Origin: Streptomyces sp. TRM68367
Lineage (GTDB): Bacteria > Actinomycetota > Actinomycetes > Streptomycetales > Streptomycetaceae
Direction: 5' to 3'
NCBI RefSeq assembly: GCF_014495685.1
Contig: NZ_JACTVI010000001.1
Coordinates: 226,566-290,565, forward strand
DNA length: 64,000 nucleotides
Each line of letters opens with the position of its first letter. Position 1 is the stretch's first letter. Position numbers and translations under genes: made by a program. Below the pieces are notes generated by a model that saw only the letters and a list, made by a program, of their open reading frames with translations, was not told the DNA's origin and searched no databases. Positions 8,452-19,119 of the stretch are shown here, in pieces.

Positions 8452-10503
8452 TTACTCCACCACGGGCAGTTCGGCGCCGTCCCGCAGGAACAGCGGGATG
8501 CGGTCCAGCGGCGCGTCGACCGTCACGTTCGTGCCGCCCTGGTACGTCTCTCCCGTCCACGCGTCCTTCCAGGTCGCGCCCGCCGGGAGGTACGTCGTGC
8601 GAGCCGTGGCTCCCGCTGTGAGGACCGGGGCCACCAGCAGGTCCCGGCCGAAGAGGTACGCGTCGTCGACCGACCAGGTGGCCTGGTCCTCGGGGAACTC
8701 CAGGAACAGGGGGCGCATCACCGGCAGGCCCTCCTGGTGGGCCTCGCGCATGACCTTCAGGACGTACGGCTTCAGGCGCTCGCGCAGGCGCAGGTACTGC
8801 TCCAGGACGGCGCCGGCCTCCTCGCCGTAGGACCAGACCTCGTTCGGGCCGCCGGTCATCTCCGGGCCCAGGGGCATGCCGGGGTCGCGGAAACCGTGCA
8901 GGCGCATCAGCGGGGACAGGGCGCCGAACTGGAACCAGCGGACCATGACCTCCTGGTACGCCGGGTCGGCCGGGTCGCCGCCGTGGAAGCCGCCGATGTC
9001 GGTGTTCCACCACGGGATGCCCGAGAGCGCGGTGTTGAGACCGGCGGCGATCTGGCGGCGCAGGGTCGGGAAGTCGGTGCCGATGTCGCCGGACCACAGG
9101 GCGGCGCCGTAGCGCTGGCTGCCCGCCCACGCCGAGCGGTTGAGGGTGATCACCTCGTCCTCGCCGGACGCCAGCAGGCCCTCGTAGAAGGTGCGGGAGT
9201 TCTCGGCCGGGTAGGCGTTGCCGACCTCCAGGCCCGGGCCTGCCCAGTAGCGCAGGTTCTCCGCGAAGCCGGGCTTCAGCTCCGGCTCGCACGCGTCCAG
9301 CCAGAACGCCGTGATGCCGTACTTGTCGAGGTAGTTCTCCTTGACCTTCGACCACACGAACTCGCGGGCCTCGGGGTTCGTGGCGTCGTAGAACGCCACC
9401 TGGACCGTGGAGGCCACCTCCTTGTCGGGCCAGTCGGCGTGCGCCATCGGGCCGTACTGGGTGCCGATGAAGTAGCCGCGCTGCTCCATGACCGGGTGGT
9501 TCTCGGAGAGCGGGGAGACCGACGGCCAGATTGAGACGACCAGCTTGATGCCCAGCTCCTCCAGCTCGCGCACCATCGCCGCCGGATCCGGCCACTCCTT
9601 CGGGTCGAACTTCCACTCGCCCAGGTGGGTCCAGTGGAAGAAGTCGCACACGATGGCGGAGATGGGCAGTCCGCGGCGCTTGTACTCGCGGGCCACGGCG
9701 AGGAGTTCGTCCTGCGTGCGGTAGCGCAGTTTGCATTGCCAGAAGCCCGCCGCCCACTCCGGCAGCATCGGCGTACGGCCGGTCACCGCGCTGTAGCGGC
9801 GCTGGGCGTCGGCCGGGGCGCCCGCGGTGATCCAGTAGTCGATCTGGCGGGCAGAGTCGGCCACCCAGCGGGTGCCGCCCAGCGCCAGCTCCACGCGGCC
9901 GATCGCCGGGTTGTTCCACAGCAGCGTGTAGCCGCGACTGGAGGTCAGCACCGGGATGCCGACCTCGGCGTTGCGCTGGACCAGGTCCAGGACCAGGCCC
10001 TTCTGGTCCAGGCGCCCGTGCTGGTGCTGGCCGAGGCCGTACAGCTTCTCGTCGTCGTAGGCGGCGAACCGCTGCTCCAGGCGGTGGTGGCCGTTGCCGA
10101 CCGCCGTGTAGAGGCGGGAGCCGGGCCACCAGAAGTGGGCGCGCTCCTCGGCGAGCAGTTCGGCGCAGTCGTCGGTGCGCAGGAAGCGGACCAGGCCCTC
10201 GGCACTGACCTCCACGGTGAGCGTGCCCACGGTCAGCCGTCCCTGGCCGTCCTCGATCTTCACCGTGGACGACGTCGCGGGCGCCTGGGCCAGCAGTGCG
10301 CCCGGCAGCTGCTCCAGGACCGGGCCGCCGAGCCGGGCCCTGACCCGGACCGCGTCGGGGCCCCACGGCTCGATGCGCACGGTCTCCTGGCGGCCGCTCC
10401 ACTCCAGCGCCCCGTCCCGCTCCCGGAACGTGCCGACGGTCGGGGAGGACTGCGCGAGGCTGACGGTGCCGTGCTGAGGCTGGTTTTCGGCAGGCTGAGT
10501 CAC
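8452..10503 (-). CDS. GH31 alpha-xylosidase (alpha-glucosidase family)
   Basis: The 683-residue protein has an N-terminal beta-sandwich and a GH31 TIM barrel. FWLDACEPE carries the probable nucleophile Asp403, and WSGDIGTDF carries the probable acid/base Asp473. The WxDAxEPE form is the one seen in alpha-xylosidases acting on xyloglucan oligosaccharides, rather than the WxDMNE of alpha-glucosidases. No signal peptide is present. I chose the GTG at 10503 because AGGAG lies at good spacing, and upstream sequence in the same frame is low-quality. It lies 83 bases after the LacI gene on the same strand, so both may share the LacI promoter. The substrate is inferred from motif and context. Confidence 0.88.
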   Translation of the reverse strand: MTQPAENQPQHGTVSLAQSSPTVGTFRERDGALEWSGRQETVRIEPWGPDAVRVRARLGGPVLEQLPGALLAQAPATSSTVKIEDGQGRLTVGTLTVEVSAEGLVRFLRTDDCAELLAEERAHFWWPGSRLYTAVGNGHHRLEQRFAAYDDEKLYGLGQHQHGRLDQKGLVLDLVQRNAEVGIPVLTSSRGYTLLWNNPAIGRVELALGGTRWVADSARQIDYWITAGAPADAQRRYSAVTGRTPMLPEWAAGFWQCKLRYRTQDELLAVAREYKRRGLPISAIVCDFFHWTHLGEWKFDPKEWPDPAAMVRELEELGIKLVVSIWPSVSPLSENHPVMEQRGYFIGTQYGPMAHADWPDKEVASTVQVAFYDATNPEAREFVWSKVKENYLDKYGITAFWLDACEPELKPGFAENLRYWAGPGLEVGNAYPAENSRTFYEGLLASGEDEVITLNRSAWAGSQRYGAALWSGDIGTDFPTLRRQIAAGLNTALSGIPWWNTDIGGFHGGDPADPAYQEVMVRWFQFGALSPLMRLHGFRDPGMPLGPEMTGGPNEVWSYGEEAGAVLEQYLRLRERLKPYVLKVMREAHQEGLPVMRPLFLEFPEDQATWSVDDAYLFGRDLLVAPVLTAGATARTTYLPAGATWKDAWTGETYQGGTNVTVDAPLDRIPLFLRDGAELPVVE

Positions 10504-10586
10504 GAGGGGTGCTCCTGAGGGGGATGCAGACCGGAAGATGCAGACAGGGGATGCCCCTTGGGGCGACGTGCGCGAAAAAGGGCTCG

Positions 10587-11600
10587 TCAGGGTGTGGACG
10601 GCGCCGGACCCGTGCTCGTCCGGACCGTCAGCTCGGGGGCGATCAGCACAACTTCGTCGGTGCCCCGCCCCTCCACCTTCGCGACGAGGCGTTCCACGGC
10701 ATGCCGGCCCATCTCCTGCGCGGGGATGGCCACCGACGTCAGCCGCACCGAGGCCTGGGTCGCGACCTGCTCGGGGCAGATCGCCACCACCGACACGTCC
10801 TCCGGCACGGCCCGGCCCTGCTGCCGCAGCAGGGCGAGCAGCGGCTCGACCGCCGACTCGTTCTGCACCACGAACCCCGACGTGCCGGGGCGCTCGTCGA
10901 GGATCCGGGCGAGGGTCACGGCCATCGCGTCGTACCCGCCCTCGCACGGCCGGTGCAGCACCCCCACCCCCAACTCCTGCGAACGGGACCGGAGTCCGTC
11001 GAGGGTGCGCTCGGCGAAACCGGTGTGCCGCTCGTACACCGCGGGGGCCTCGCCGATGACAGCGATGTCGCGGTGCCCCAGCATCGCCAGATGCTCCACA
11101 CACAGCGCACCTGTCGCCCTGAAGTCGAGATCGACGCAGGTCAGACCGGTGGTGTCGGCGGGCAGCCCGATGAGCACCGACGGCTGGTCGGTGCCCCGCA
11201 GCAACGGCAGCCGCTCGTCGTCCAGCTCGACGTCCATCAGGATCATCGCGTCGGCGAGCCCGCTTCCGGTGACCCGGCGCACCGCGTCGGGGCCCTCCTC
11301 ACCGGTGAGCAGCAGCACGTCGTAGCCGTGGGTACGGGCCGTGGTGGCCACCGCGATCGCGATCTCCATCATCACCGGCACGTACATGTCCGTGCGCAGC
11401 GGCACCATCAGCGCGATGATGTTGGACCTGCTGCTGGCCAGGGCGCGTGCCCCGGCGTTCGGGTGGTACCCCAGCTCGCGGATGCTCTGCTCGACCCGGT
11501 GCCGGGTGGTCGCGGAGATGGACCGCTTGCCGCTGAGGACATAGCTCACCGTGCTCGCCGAGACTCCGGCGTGCTGGGCGACCTCGGCGAGGGTGACCAT
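10587..11600 (-). CDS. LacI-family transcriptional regulator of the glycan locus
   Basis: The 337-residue protein begins VTLAEVAQHAGVSASTVSYVLSG, a classic LacI helix-turn-helix, followed by the hinge helix (NAGARALASSRS) and a periplasmic-binding-protein-like sugar domain. The ATG at 11600 has GGAG seven bases upstream. Two palindromes with the CG-centred core that LacI proteins bind lie 18-34 and 109-126 bases before it, suggesting autoregulation with possible DNA looping. The inducer is probably a sugar released from xyloglucan, an inference from the neighbouring hydrolases. The same operator is not seen before the other hydrolase genes in the window; the promoter of the GH74 operon lies outside. 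Confidence 0.92.
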   Translation of the reverse strand: MVTLAEVAQHAGVSASTVSYVLSGKRSISATTRHRVEQSIRELGYHPNAGARALASSRSNIIALMVPLRTDMYVPVMMEIAIAVATTARTHGYDVLLLTGEEGPDAVRRVTGSGLADAMILMDVELDDERLPLLRGTDQPSVLIGLPADTTGLTCVDLDFRATGALCVEHLAMLGHRDIAVIGEAPAVYERHTGFAERTLDGLRSRSQELGVGVLHRPCEGGYDAMAVTLARILDERPGTSGFVVQNESAVEPLLALLRQQGRAVPEDVSVVAICPEQVATQASVRLTSVAIPAQEMGRHAVERLVAKVEGRGTDEVVLIAPELTVRTSTGPAPSTP

Positions 11601-11617
11601 CCAGCTCTCCAAGCTCT

Positions 11618-11634
11618 TGTGAAGCGCTTCGACA
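11618..11634. promoter_or_regulatory. LacI operator 1
   Basis: TGTGAAGCGCTTCGACA contains the perfect palindrome GAAGCGCTTC (11621-11630), and the core matches operator 2. It lies between the LacI ribosome site and operator 2, where bound repressor would block transcription of the LacI gene. Confidence 0.75.
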
Positions 11635-11708
11635 GTGCGCGATGCGAATAAGGGCGGGGGGTGAGGGTGGTTCGACAGTAGCTCCACCGGGGGTGGGTGT
11701 CCATAGGA

Positions 11709-11726
11709 TGTCGAAGCGCTTCGACA
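11709..11726. promoter_or_regulatory. LacI operator 2, perfect 18-bp palindrome
   Basis: TGTCGAAGCGCTTCGACA equals its own reverse complement over all 18 bases and shares GAAGCGCTTC with operator 1. The two centres are 92 bases apart, close to nine helical turns, so one tetramer or two dimers could bridge them. The sequence has the CG-centred form of LacI-family sites. Confidence 0.8.
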
Positions 11727-11956
11727 GGCTTCCGTGGCTTTCGGGGGAGTGTTCCCGCGGCCGTGTCGGCCGAACGGCGGTGCGAAGGGTGGTGGGTCCG
11801 CCCCGAATCGGGTACATACGATCGAGTAGCACCGGTCAGTAACGTACGTCCGCAAGATCGCGAATGGCCGGTCCTGCCGCTCGGCACCACCGGACCCGCC
11901 GGCCGGTCCTGCCGGGTGCACGGTCCACGATCCCGACTCGCGGCGAGGTGAGCCTC

Positions 11957-13888
11957 ATGTCCGCAGCACCAAGCAAGCCAACCGTCACCGAGCGTGAGGC
12001 CCGCCAGGTGGCTGAGGCCGCCCGGGAGCAGAGCTGGCGCAAGCCCAGCTTCGCCAAGGAGCTGTTCCTCGGCCGGTTCCGGCTCGACCTCATCCACCCC
12101 CACCCCCTCCCGGCAGACCAGGACGCCCAGCGCGGCGAGGAGTTCCTGGCCAAACTGCGCGACTTCTGCGAGACCAAGATCGATTCGGCCCGCATCGAGC
12201 GGGACGCCCGGATCCCCGACGAGGTGATCAACGGGCTCAAGGAGCTCGGCGCCCTCGGCATGAAGATCGACACCGGGTACGGCGGCCTCGGCCTGACCCA
12301 GGTCTACTACAACAAGGCCCTCGCCCTGGTCGGCTCCACGAACCCGGCGGTCGGCGCGCTGCTGAGCGCCCACCAGTCGATCGGCGTGCCGCAGCCGCTG
12401 AAGCTGTTCGGCACGCAGGAACAGAAGGACACCTTCCTGCCGCGCTGCGCCCGCACCGACATCTCCGCCTTCCTGCTCACCGAGCCCGACGTCGGCTCCG
12501 ACCCCGCGCGCCTGGCCACCACCGCGGTACCGGAGGGCGACGAGTACGTCCTCGACGGGGTCAAGCTGTGGACCACCAACGGCGTGGTCGCCGACCTCCT
12601 CGTCGTCATGGCCCGGGTGCCGAAGTCCGAGGGCCACCGTGGCGGCATCACCGCGTTCGTCGTCGAGGCCGCCTCGGAGGGCGTCACGGTCGAGAACCGC
12701 AACGCCTTCATGGGCCTGCGCGGCATCGAGAACGGCGTCACCCGCTTCCACCAGGTGCGCGTCCCGGCCGCCAACCGGATCGGTGAGGAGGGCCAGGGCC
12801 TGAAGATCGCGCTGACCACGCTGAACACCGGGCGCCTGTCGCTGCCCGCGATGTGCGTGGGCGCCGGCAAGTGGTGCCTGAAGATCGCCCGCGAGTGGTC
12901 CGGGGTGCGCGTGCAGTGGGGCAAGCCGGTCGCGCTGCACGAGGCGGTCGGCTCGAAGATCGCGTTCATCGCGGCGACGACCTTCGCGCTGGAGGCCGTA
13001 CTCGACCTGTCCTCGCAGATGGCGGACGAGGACCGCAACGACATCCGCCTCGAGGCCGCCCTCGCCAAGCTGTACGGCTCGGAGATGGCCTGGCTGATGG
13101 CCGACGAACTGGTCCAGATCCGCGGCGGCCGCGGCTTCGAGACGGCCGAGTCCCTCCGGGAGCGCGGCGAGCGCGCGGTCCCCGCCGAGCAGGTCCTGCG
13201 CGACCTGCGCATCAACCGCATCTTCGAGGGCTCCACCGAGATCATGCACCTGCTGATCGCCCGCGAGGCCGTCGACGCCCACCTGTCCGTCGCGGGCGAC
13301 CTGATCGACCCTGGCAAGTCCCTGCCGGACAAGGCCAGGGCGGGCGCGAACGCGGGCGTCTTCTACGCCAGGTGGCTGCCCAAGCTGGTCGCCGGACCAG
13401 GCCAGCTCCCGGGCTCCTACGGCGACTTCAAACACGGCATCGACCTGTCCCCGCACCTGCGCTACGTCGAGCGCTCGGCCCGCAAGCTGGCCCGCTCCAC
13501 CTTCTACGCCATGTCCCGCTGGCAGGGCCGGATGGAGGGCAAGCAGGGCTTCCTGGGCCGGATCGTCGACATCGGCGCCGAACTGTACGCGATGAGTGCG
13601 GCCTGCGTGCGCGCCGAACTCCTGCGCAGCCGGGGCGAGAACGGCCGCGAGGCCTACCAGCTCGCCGACGCCTTCTGCCGCCAGGCCCGCATCCGCGTCG
13701 AGGAACTCTTCGCCCGCCTGTGGACCAACACCGACGACCTCGACCGCAAGGTCGTCAAGGGTGTCCTGGCGGGCCGCTACGAGTGGCTGGAAGACGGCAT
13801 CGTCGACCCGTCGGGGGAGGGGCCCTGGATCGCGGACGCGACAACCGGCCCGGCACGGAGGGAGAACGTGCACCGGCCGATCCGGTGA
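11957..13888 (+). CDS. Acyl-CoA dehydrogenase, long form
   Basis: The 643-residue flavoenzyme has the FAD-binding motif LLTEPDVGSDPARL, the middle-domain TTNGVVADLLVVMA, the helical-domain motif QIRGGRGFE, and FEGSTEIMHLLIAREA near the active site. The core ends near residue 450. A further 190 or so helical residues form a C-terminal extension, as in very-long-chain and some actinobacterial FadE proteins. It oxidises acyl-CoA to trans-2-enoyl-CoA in fatty-acid breakdown; chain-length preference cannot be read from the sequence. GAGGTGA precedes the chosen ATG. It stands alone, ended by a strong hairpin before dxr. Confidence 0.93.
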   Translation: MSAAPSKPTVTEREARQVAEAAREQSWRKPSFAKELFLGRFRLDLIHPHPLPADQDAQRGEEFLAKLRDFCETKIDSARIERDARIPDEVINGLKELGALGMKIDTGYGGLGLTQVYYNKALALVGSTNPAVGALLSAHQSIGVPQPLKLFGTQEQKDTFLPRCARTDISAFLLTEPDVGSDPARLATTAVPEGDEYVLDGVKLWTTNGVVADLLVVMARVPKSEGHRGGITAFVVEAASEGVTVENRNAFMGLRGIENGVTRFHQVRVPAANRIGEEGQGLKIALTTLNTGRLSLPAMCVGAGKWCLKIAREWSGVRVQWGKPVALHEAVGSKIAFIAATTFALEAVLDLSSQMADEDRNDIRLEAALAKLYGSEMAWLMADELVQIRGGRGFETAESLRERGERAVPAEQVLRDLRINRIFEGSTEIMHLLIAREAVDAHLSVAGDLIDPGKSLPDKARAGANAGVFYARWLPKLVAGPGQLPGSYGDFKHGIDLSPHLRYVERSARKLARSTFYAMSRWQGRMEGKQGFLGRIVDIGAELYAMSAACVRAELLRSRGENGREAYQLADAFCRQARIRVEELFARLWTNTDDLDRKVVKGVLAGRYEWLEDGIVDPSGEGPWIADATTGPARRENVHRPIR

Positions 13889-13897
13889 CCGACGACT

Positions 13898-13940
13898 CCC
13901 ACGGGGGGCGTGCGTGTGGCGGCGCGTGCCCCCCCGTGGG
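13898..13940 (+). terminator. Hairpin terminator after acyl-CoA dehydrogenase
   Basis: CCCACGGGGGGC (13898-13909) pairs with GCCCCCCCGTGGG (13928-13940), with one bulged C. It starts ten bases after the stop codon and separates this gene from dxr. Confidence 0.7.
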
Positions 13941-14002
13941 CGTGTGCCCCCTGAGAGGGACGCGCTGTCCTCCCGCAGGTGCGTTCCGGCAACAATGGGG
14001 GC

Positions 14003-15274
14003 ATGAGCGACTCTCCAGCCCCCCTCGCCGACCCGCACCTCGTGTACGACCCGGTCGCCGGCGACGGCCCGAAGGACGTGGTGATCCTCGGCTCCACGGG
14101 GTCGATCGGCACCCAGGCCATCGACCTCGTCCTGCGCAACCCCGACCGGTTCCGGGTCACCGGCCTGTCCGCCAACGGCGGCCGCGTCGACCTGCTCGCC
14201 GAGCAGGCGCACCGGCTGCGGGCCGGCACGGTCGCGGTCGCCCGCAAGGACGTCGTACCAGCGCTGCGTGAGGCGCTCGCCGCGCGGTACGGCGCGGGGG
14301 AGCCGCTCCCCGAGATCCTGGCCGGACCGCGCGCGGCCACCCAGCTCGCCGCGGCTGATTCCGCGCAGTGTCACACCGTGCTGAACGGCATCACCGGCTC
14401 CATCGGACTCGCCCCGACCCTCGCCGCCCTGGAGGCGGGCCACACCCTCGCGCTCGCCAACAAGGAGTCGCTCATCGTGGGCGGCCCGCTGGTCAAGGCC
14501 CTCGCCAAGCCCGGCCAGATCATCCCGGTCGACTCCGAGCACGCCGCCCTCTTCCAGGCGCTGGCCGCCGGCACCCGCGCCGACGTGCGCAAGCTGGTCG
14601 TCACCGCCTCCGGCGGCCCCTTCCGCGGCCGTACGAAGGAGGAACTGGCGAGCGTCACCGTCGAGGACGCCCTCGCGCACCCCACGTGGGCCATGGGCCC
14701 GGTGATCACGGTCAACTCCGCGACCCTCGTCAACAAGGGCCTGGAGGTCATCGAGGCACACCTGCTCTACGACATTTCCTTCGACCGCATTGAGGTGGTC
14801 GTGCATCCCCAGTCGTATGTCCACTCGATGGTTGAGTTCACGGACGGATCAACAGTGGCCCAGGCGACACCCCCCGACATGCGCGGGCCGATCGCCATCG
14901 GCCTCGGCTGGCCCGAGCGGGTCCCCGGCGCGGCGCCCGCCTTCGACTGGAGCGCGGCGTCGACGTGGGAGTTCTTCCCGCTCGACGACGAGGCGTTCCC
15001 CTCGGTCGGCCTGGCCCGGCACGTCGGCCGGCTCGCGGGGACCGCGCCGGCGGTGTTCAATGCGGCCAACGAGGAGTGCGTGGACGCGTTTCTGCGCGGC
15101 GCGCTGCCGTTCAGCGGGATCATGGACACTGTCACAAGGGTGGTCGAGGAGCACGGCACCCCCGTCACGGGAACTTCACCGACCGTGTCGGACGTCCTCG
15201 AAGCGGAGACCTGGGCGCGGACCCGGGCCCGGGAACTGACAATGCGGACGGCGAGCGCGGAGGCGCGTGCATGA
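14003..15274 (+). CDS. dxr: 1-deoxy-D-xylulose 5-phosphate reductoisomerase
   Basis: The 423-residue enzyme converts DXP to 2-C-methyl-D-erythritol 4-phosphate with NADPH, the committed step of the MEP isoprenoid pathway. The NADPH fold shows [34 protein letters not shown] and [12 protein letters not shown] supply metal- and substrate-binding residues, and the C-terminal helical domain has [13 protein letters not shown] chose the ATG at 14003; a GTG at 13979 would add eight residues but has no ribosome site. The stop overlaps the next start (ATGA). ispG lies two genes on, grouping two steps of the same pathway. Confidence 0.97.
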   Translation: MSDSPAPLADPHLVYDPVAGDGPKDVVILGSTGSIGTQAIDLVLRNPDRFRVTGLSANGGRVDLLAEQAHRLRAGTVAVARKDVVPALREALAARYGAGEPLPEILAGPRAATQLAAADSAQCHTVLNGITGSIGLAPTLAALEAGHTLALANKESLIVGGPLVKALAKPGQIIPVDSEHAALFQALAAGTRADVRKLVVTASGGPFRGRTKEELASVTVEDALAHPTWAMGPVITVNSATLVNKGLEVIEAHLLYDISFDRIEVVVHPQSYVHSMVEFTDGSTVAQATPPDMRGPIAIGLGWPERVPGAAPAFDWSAASTWEFFPLDDEAFPSVGLARHVGRLAGTAPAVFNAANEECVDAFLRGALPFSGIMDTVTRVVEEHGTPVTGTSPTVSDVLEAETWARTRARELTMRTASAEARA

Positions 15275-16575
15275 CGACCCTGATGTTCATCCTCGGCATA
15301 GTGCTCTTCGCCGTCGGTCTGCTGGTCTCGATCGCCTGGCACGAGCTGGGGCACCTGTCGATGGCCAAGCTGTTCGGTGTCCGCGTGCCGCAGTACATGG
15401 TCGGCTTCGGCCCGACCATCTGGTCGCGCAAGAAGGGCGAGACAGAGTACGGCATCAAGGCGATCCCGTTCGGCGGCTACATCCGCATGATCGGCATGTT
15501 CCCGCCCGGACCCGACGGCCGTCTGGAGGCCCGCTCCACCTCACCGTGGCGCGGCATGATCGAGGACGCCCGTGCGCAGTCCTTCGAGGAACTGCGCCCG
15601 GGCGACGAGAACCGCCTGCTCTACACGCGCGCGCCCTGGAAGCGCGTGATCGTGATGTTCGCGGGCCCGCTCATGAACCTGGTCCTGGCGGTGGCGCTCT
15701 TCCTCGTCGTCCTGATGGGCTTCGGCATCACCCAGCAGACCACCACGGTCAGCTCGGTCTCCAAGTGCGTCATCGCACAGAGCCAGAACCGCGACGACTG
15801 CCGGTCCTCCGACCCCTCCTCCCCGGCCGCGGCCGCGGGCCTGAAGGCGGGCGACAAGATCGTCTCCTTCAACGGCATGCGGACCGACTCCTGGAACCAG
15901 CTGTCCGACCTGATCCGCGCCAACCCCGGCAAGGAGGTGCCGATCGTCGTCGAGCGTGACGGCAAGGCCGTCACGCTGCACGCGAAGATCGCCACCAACC
16001 AGGTCGCCAAGAAGGACTCCAGCGGCCAGATCGTCCAGGGCGAGTACGTCAGCGCGGGCTTCCTCGGCTTCAGCGCGGCCACCGGCGTGGTCAAACAGGA
16101 CTTCGGCGAGTCCGTGACGTGGATGGGCGACCGCATCGGCGATGGCGCCGAAGCCATCGCCGCCCTGCCCGGCAAGATCCCCGCCCTGTGGAACGCCGCC
16201 TTCGACGGCGCCCCGCGCGAGGCAGACTCCCCGATGGGCGTGGTCGGCGCGGCCCGCGTCGGCGGCGAGATCGCCACGCTGGACATCCCGGCGACCCAGC
16301 AGCTGGCCATGTTCGTCATGCTGGTCGCCGGCTTCAACCTCTCCCTGTTCCTGTTCAACATGCTCCCGCTGCTGCCCCTCGACGGCGGCCACATCGCGGG
16401 CGCGCTGTGGGAGTCCCTGCGCCGCAACACCGCCAAGGTGCTGCGCCGCCCGGACCCGGGCCCGTTCGACGTGGCGAAGCTGATGCCGGTGGCGTACGTC
16501 GTGGCGGGGGTCTTCATCTGCTTCACGATCTTGGTCCTGATCGCGGACGTGGTTAACCCGGTCAGAATCTCCTAG
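15271..16575 (+). CDS. M50 site-2 intramembrane metalloprotease (RseP-like)
   Basis: The 434-residue membrane protein has the zinc motif HELGH (residues 24-28) inside the first membrane segment. A PDZ domain lies around residues 185-260 ([18 protein letters not shown]), and [12 protein letters not shown] near the C-terminus supplies the third zinc ligand. About four membrane segments are visible. The family cuts single-pass membrane proteins such as anti-sigma factors. It is coupled to dxr by a four-base overlap, an arrangement familiar in actinobacteria. A strong hairpin follows. The substrate cannot be inferred here. Confidence 0.95.
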   Translation: MTTLMFILGIVLFAVGLLVSIAWHELGHLSMAKLFGVRVPQYMVGFGPTIWSRKKGETEYGIKAIPFGGYIRMIGMFPPGPDGRLEARSTSPWRGMIEDARAQSFEELRPGDENRLLYTRAPWKRVIVMFAGPLMNLVLAVALFLVVLMGFGITQQTTTVSSVSKCVIAQSQNRDDCRSSDPSSPAAAAGLKAGDKIVSFNGMRTDSWNQLSDLIRANPGKEVPIVVERDGKAVTLHAKIATNQVAKKDSSGQIVQGEYVSAGFLGFSAATGVVKQDFGESVTWMGDRIGDGAEAIAALPGKIPALWNAAFDGAPREADSPMGVVGAARVGGEIATLDIPATQQLAMFVMLVAGFNLSLFLFNMLPLLPLDGGHIAGALWESLRRNTAKVLRRPDPGPFDVAKLMPVAYVVAGVFICFTILVLIADVVNPVRIS

Positions 16576-16590
16576 CCACACGGCGTTCGC

Positions 16591-16621
16591 GGCGGCCCGG
16601 CTTGCTCTCTGCCGGGCCGCC
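16591..16621 (+). terminator. Hairpin terminator after M50 protease
   Basis: GGCGGCCCGGC (16591-16601) and GCCGGGCCGCC (16611-16621) form a perfect 11-bp stem with a nine-base loop, followed by TTCCTTC. ispG therefore probably has its own promoter in 16622-16743. Confidence 0.8.
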
Positions 16622-16743
16622 TTCCTTCGAGTGGGTTTAACGGCGTGATGTGCTTGGGCCAAGGCTCGTGCCGTAATCTCGGAGCTCGGAGCCCGCTGCT
16701 GACGGGACCGGGCCTTGATCCACGACTTGGGGTTGCACAGCAG

Positions 16744-17901
<1,158 letters not shown>

Positions 17902-17925
17902 GCGGAGGTTGCGGGCAGCGCGCCT

Positions 17926-17962
17926 AAAGGTGCGCGGGGAACCGCGCGACCAGCCGCACACC
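17926..17962. repeat. Dispersed Streptomyces intergenic repeat, copy 1 (short)
   Basis: The stretch contains GCGCGGGGAACCGCGCGACC followed by AGCCGCACACC, a phrase that recurs between genes in Streptomyces genomes. It is a shorter relative of the copies near 18990 and 29324. The rest of 17902-18118 shows no gene. Confidence 0.5.
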
Positions 17963-18118
17963 ACAGGCACGCGCCGGCCCACAGGGACCCCCGAGCTCCT
18001 GGGCGCCCCGCAGCCCACGGTCACCGACAAACGAGCGGCCCCCGACACAGGGCGGCACCGCCCAGCTTCCGCAGGTACAGTGCGGAGACCAGCAGACCTG
18101 AGCGTGAGGGCCCCGCAC

Positions 18119-18967
18119 GTGTTGACGCAGACCACCTCCCGGGTCCTCGAACCGAGCGACCTGGACGCCGCGCTCGCCGTCCTCGACCGCGAGCCCCTCG
18201 TGAACGCCTTCGTGACGTCCCGGGTCCAGGTCGCGGGCCTGGACCCGTGGCGGCTCGGCGGCGAGATGTGGGGCTGGTACGAGGACGGCATGCTGACGTC
18301 CCTGTGCTACGCCGGTGCCAACCTGGTCCCGATCTGCGCCACTCCCCGTGCCATACGGGCCTTCGCAGACCGGGCGCGCCGGGCGGGCCGCCGCTGCTCC
18401 TCCATCGTCGGCCCCGCCGAGACCACCGCCCGGCTGTGGCGGCTCCTCGAACCGAGCTGGGGCCCGGCCCGCGAGGTCCGCCCCCACCAGCCCCTCATGG
18501 TCACCGACGAGATGCCCGCCGGCATCACCCCGGACCCCTACGTCCGCCGCGTCCGCAAGGACGAGGTGTCCGCGATCATGCCGGCGTGCGTGGCGATGTT
18601 CACCGAGGAGGTCGGTGTCTCCCCGATGGCCGGCGACGGCGGCCTCCTCTACCAGGCCAGGGTCGCCGAACTCGTCGGCGCCGGCCGCTCCTTCGCCCGC
18701 TTCGACGCCGACGGCAAGGTCGTCTTCAAGGCCGAGATCGGCGCGGCAACCCACCAGGCCTGCCAGATCCAGGGCGTCTGGGTGGCCCCCGAACACCGCG
18801 GCACGGGCCTGGCGGCCCCCGGCATGGCAGCCGTACTGCGCTATGCGCTGGCCGGCGTGGCCCCGGTCGTGAGCCTGTACGTCAACGACTACAACACCCC
18901 GGCGCGCAGGGCGTACCAGAGGGTGGGCTTCACCGAGGTCGGCGCCTTCATGAGCGTGCTGTTCTGA
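18119..18967 (+). CDS. GNAT acetyltransferase with DUF4081 domain
   Basis: The 282-residue protein has an N-terminal domain like DUF4081 (residues 1-115) and a C-terminal GNAT domain. The acetyl-CoA loop region reads GVWVAPEHRGTGLAAPGM, and YVNDYNTPARRAYQRVGF is the usual late GNAT strand and helix. This architecture commonly sits between ispG and proS in Streptomyces. The acceptor is unknown. I chose the GTG at 18119 with GAGGG upstream; TTG 18122 or GTG 18104 are possible alternatives. Confidence 0.85.
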   Translation: MLTQTTSRVLEPSDLDAALAVLDREPLVNAFVTSRVQVAGLDPWRLGGEMWGWYEDGMLTSLCYAGANLVPICATPRAIRAFADRARRAGRRCSSIVGPAETTARLWRLLEPSWGPAREVRPHQPLMVTDEMPAGITPDPYVRRVRKDEVSAIMPACVAMFTEEVGVSPMAGDGGLLYQARVAELVGAGRSFARFDADGKVVFKAEIGAATHQACQIQGVWVAPEHRGTGLAAPGMAAVLRYALAGVAPVVSLYVNDYNTPARRAYQRVGFTEVGAFMSVLF

Positions 18968-18989
18968 GAGGCGTCAGGGGCAGCTGACG

Positions 18990-19057
18990 CAGGGGCGCGG
19001 GGGTGTGTCGACATGCGGCTCCGCCGCGTGGGCGCGACCAGCCCCACGACCCGCAGC
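18990..19057. repeat. Dispersed Streptomyces intergenic repeat, copy 2
   Basis: It starts AGGGGCGCGGGGGTGTGTCG and contains GGCTCCGCCGCGTGGGCG. It aligns base for base, with few changes, to the copy at 29324-29393. The inner GGCTCCGCC is partly self-complementary. Confidence 0.65.
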
Positions 19058-19119
19058 CGAACGGCAACCTCCGCAGTCCCCGGCGCTATTCAGCGAAGCG
19101 CACCGGTAGTCTCGCCCAC

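Larger units (their letters stand above)
11601..11956. other. Divergent intergenic region between LacI and acyl-CoA dehydrogenase genes
   Basis: These 356 bases contain the two LacI operators in the left third. The right part, about 11730-11950, must hold the acyl-CoA dehydrogenase promoter, but I see no convincing -35/-10 pair and no small gene. In-frame sequence upstream of 11957 lacks a ribosome site and looks non-coding. Confidence 0.5.
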
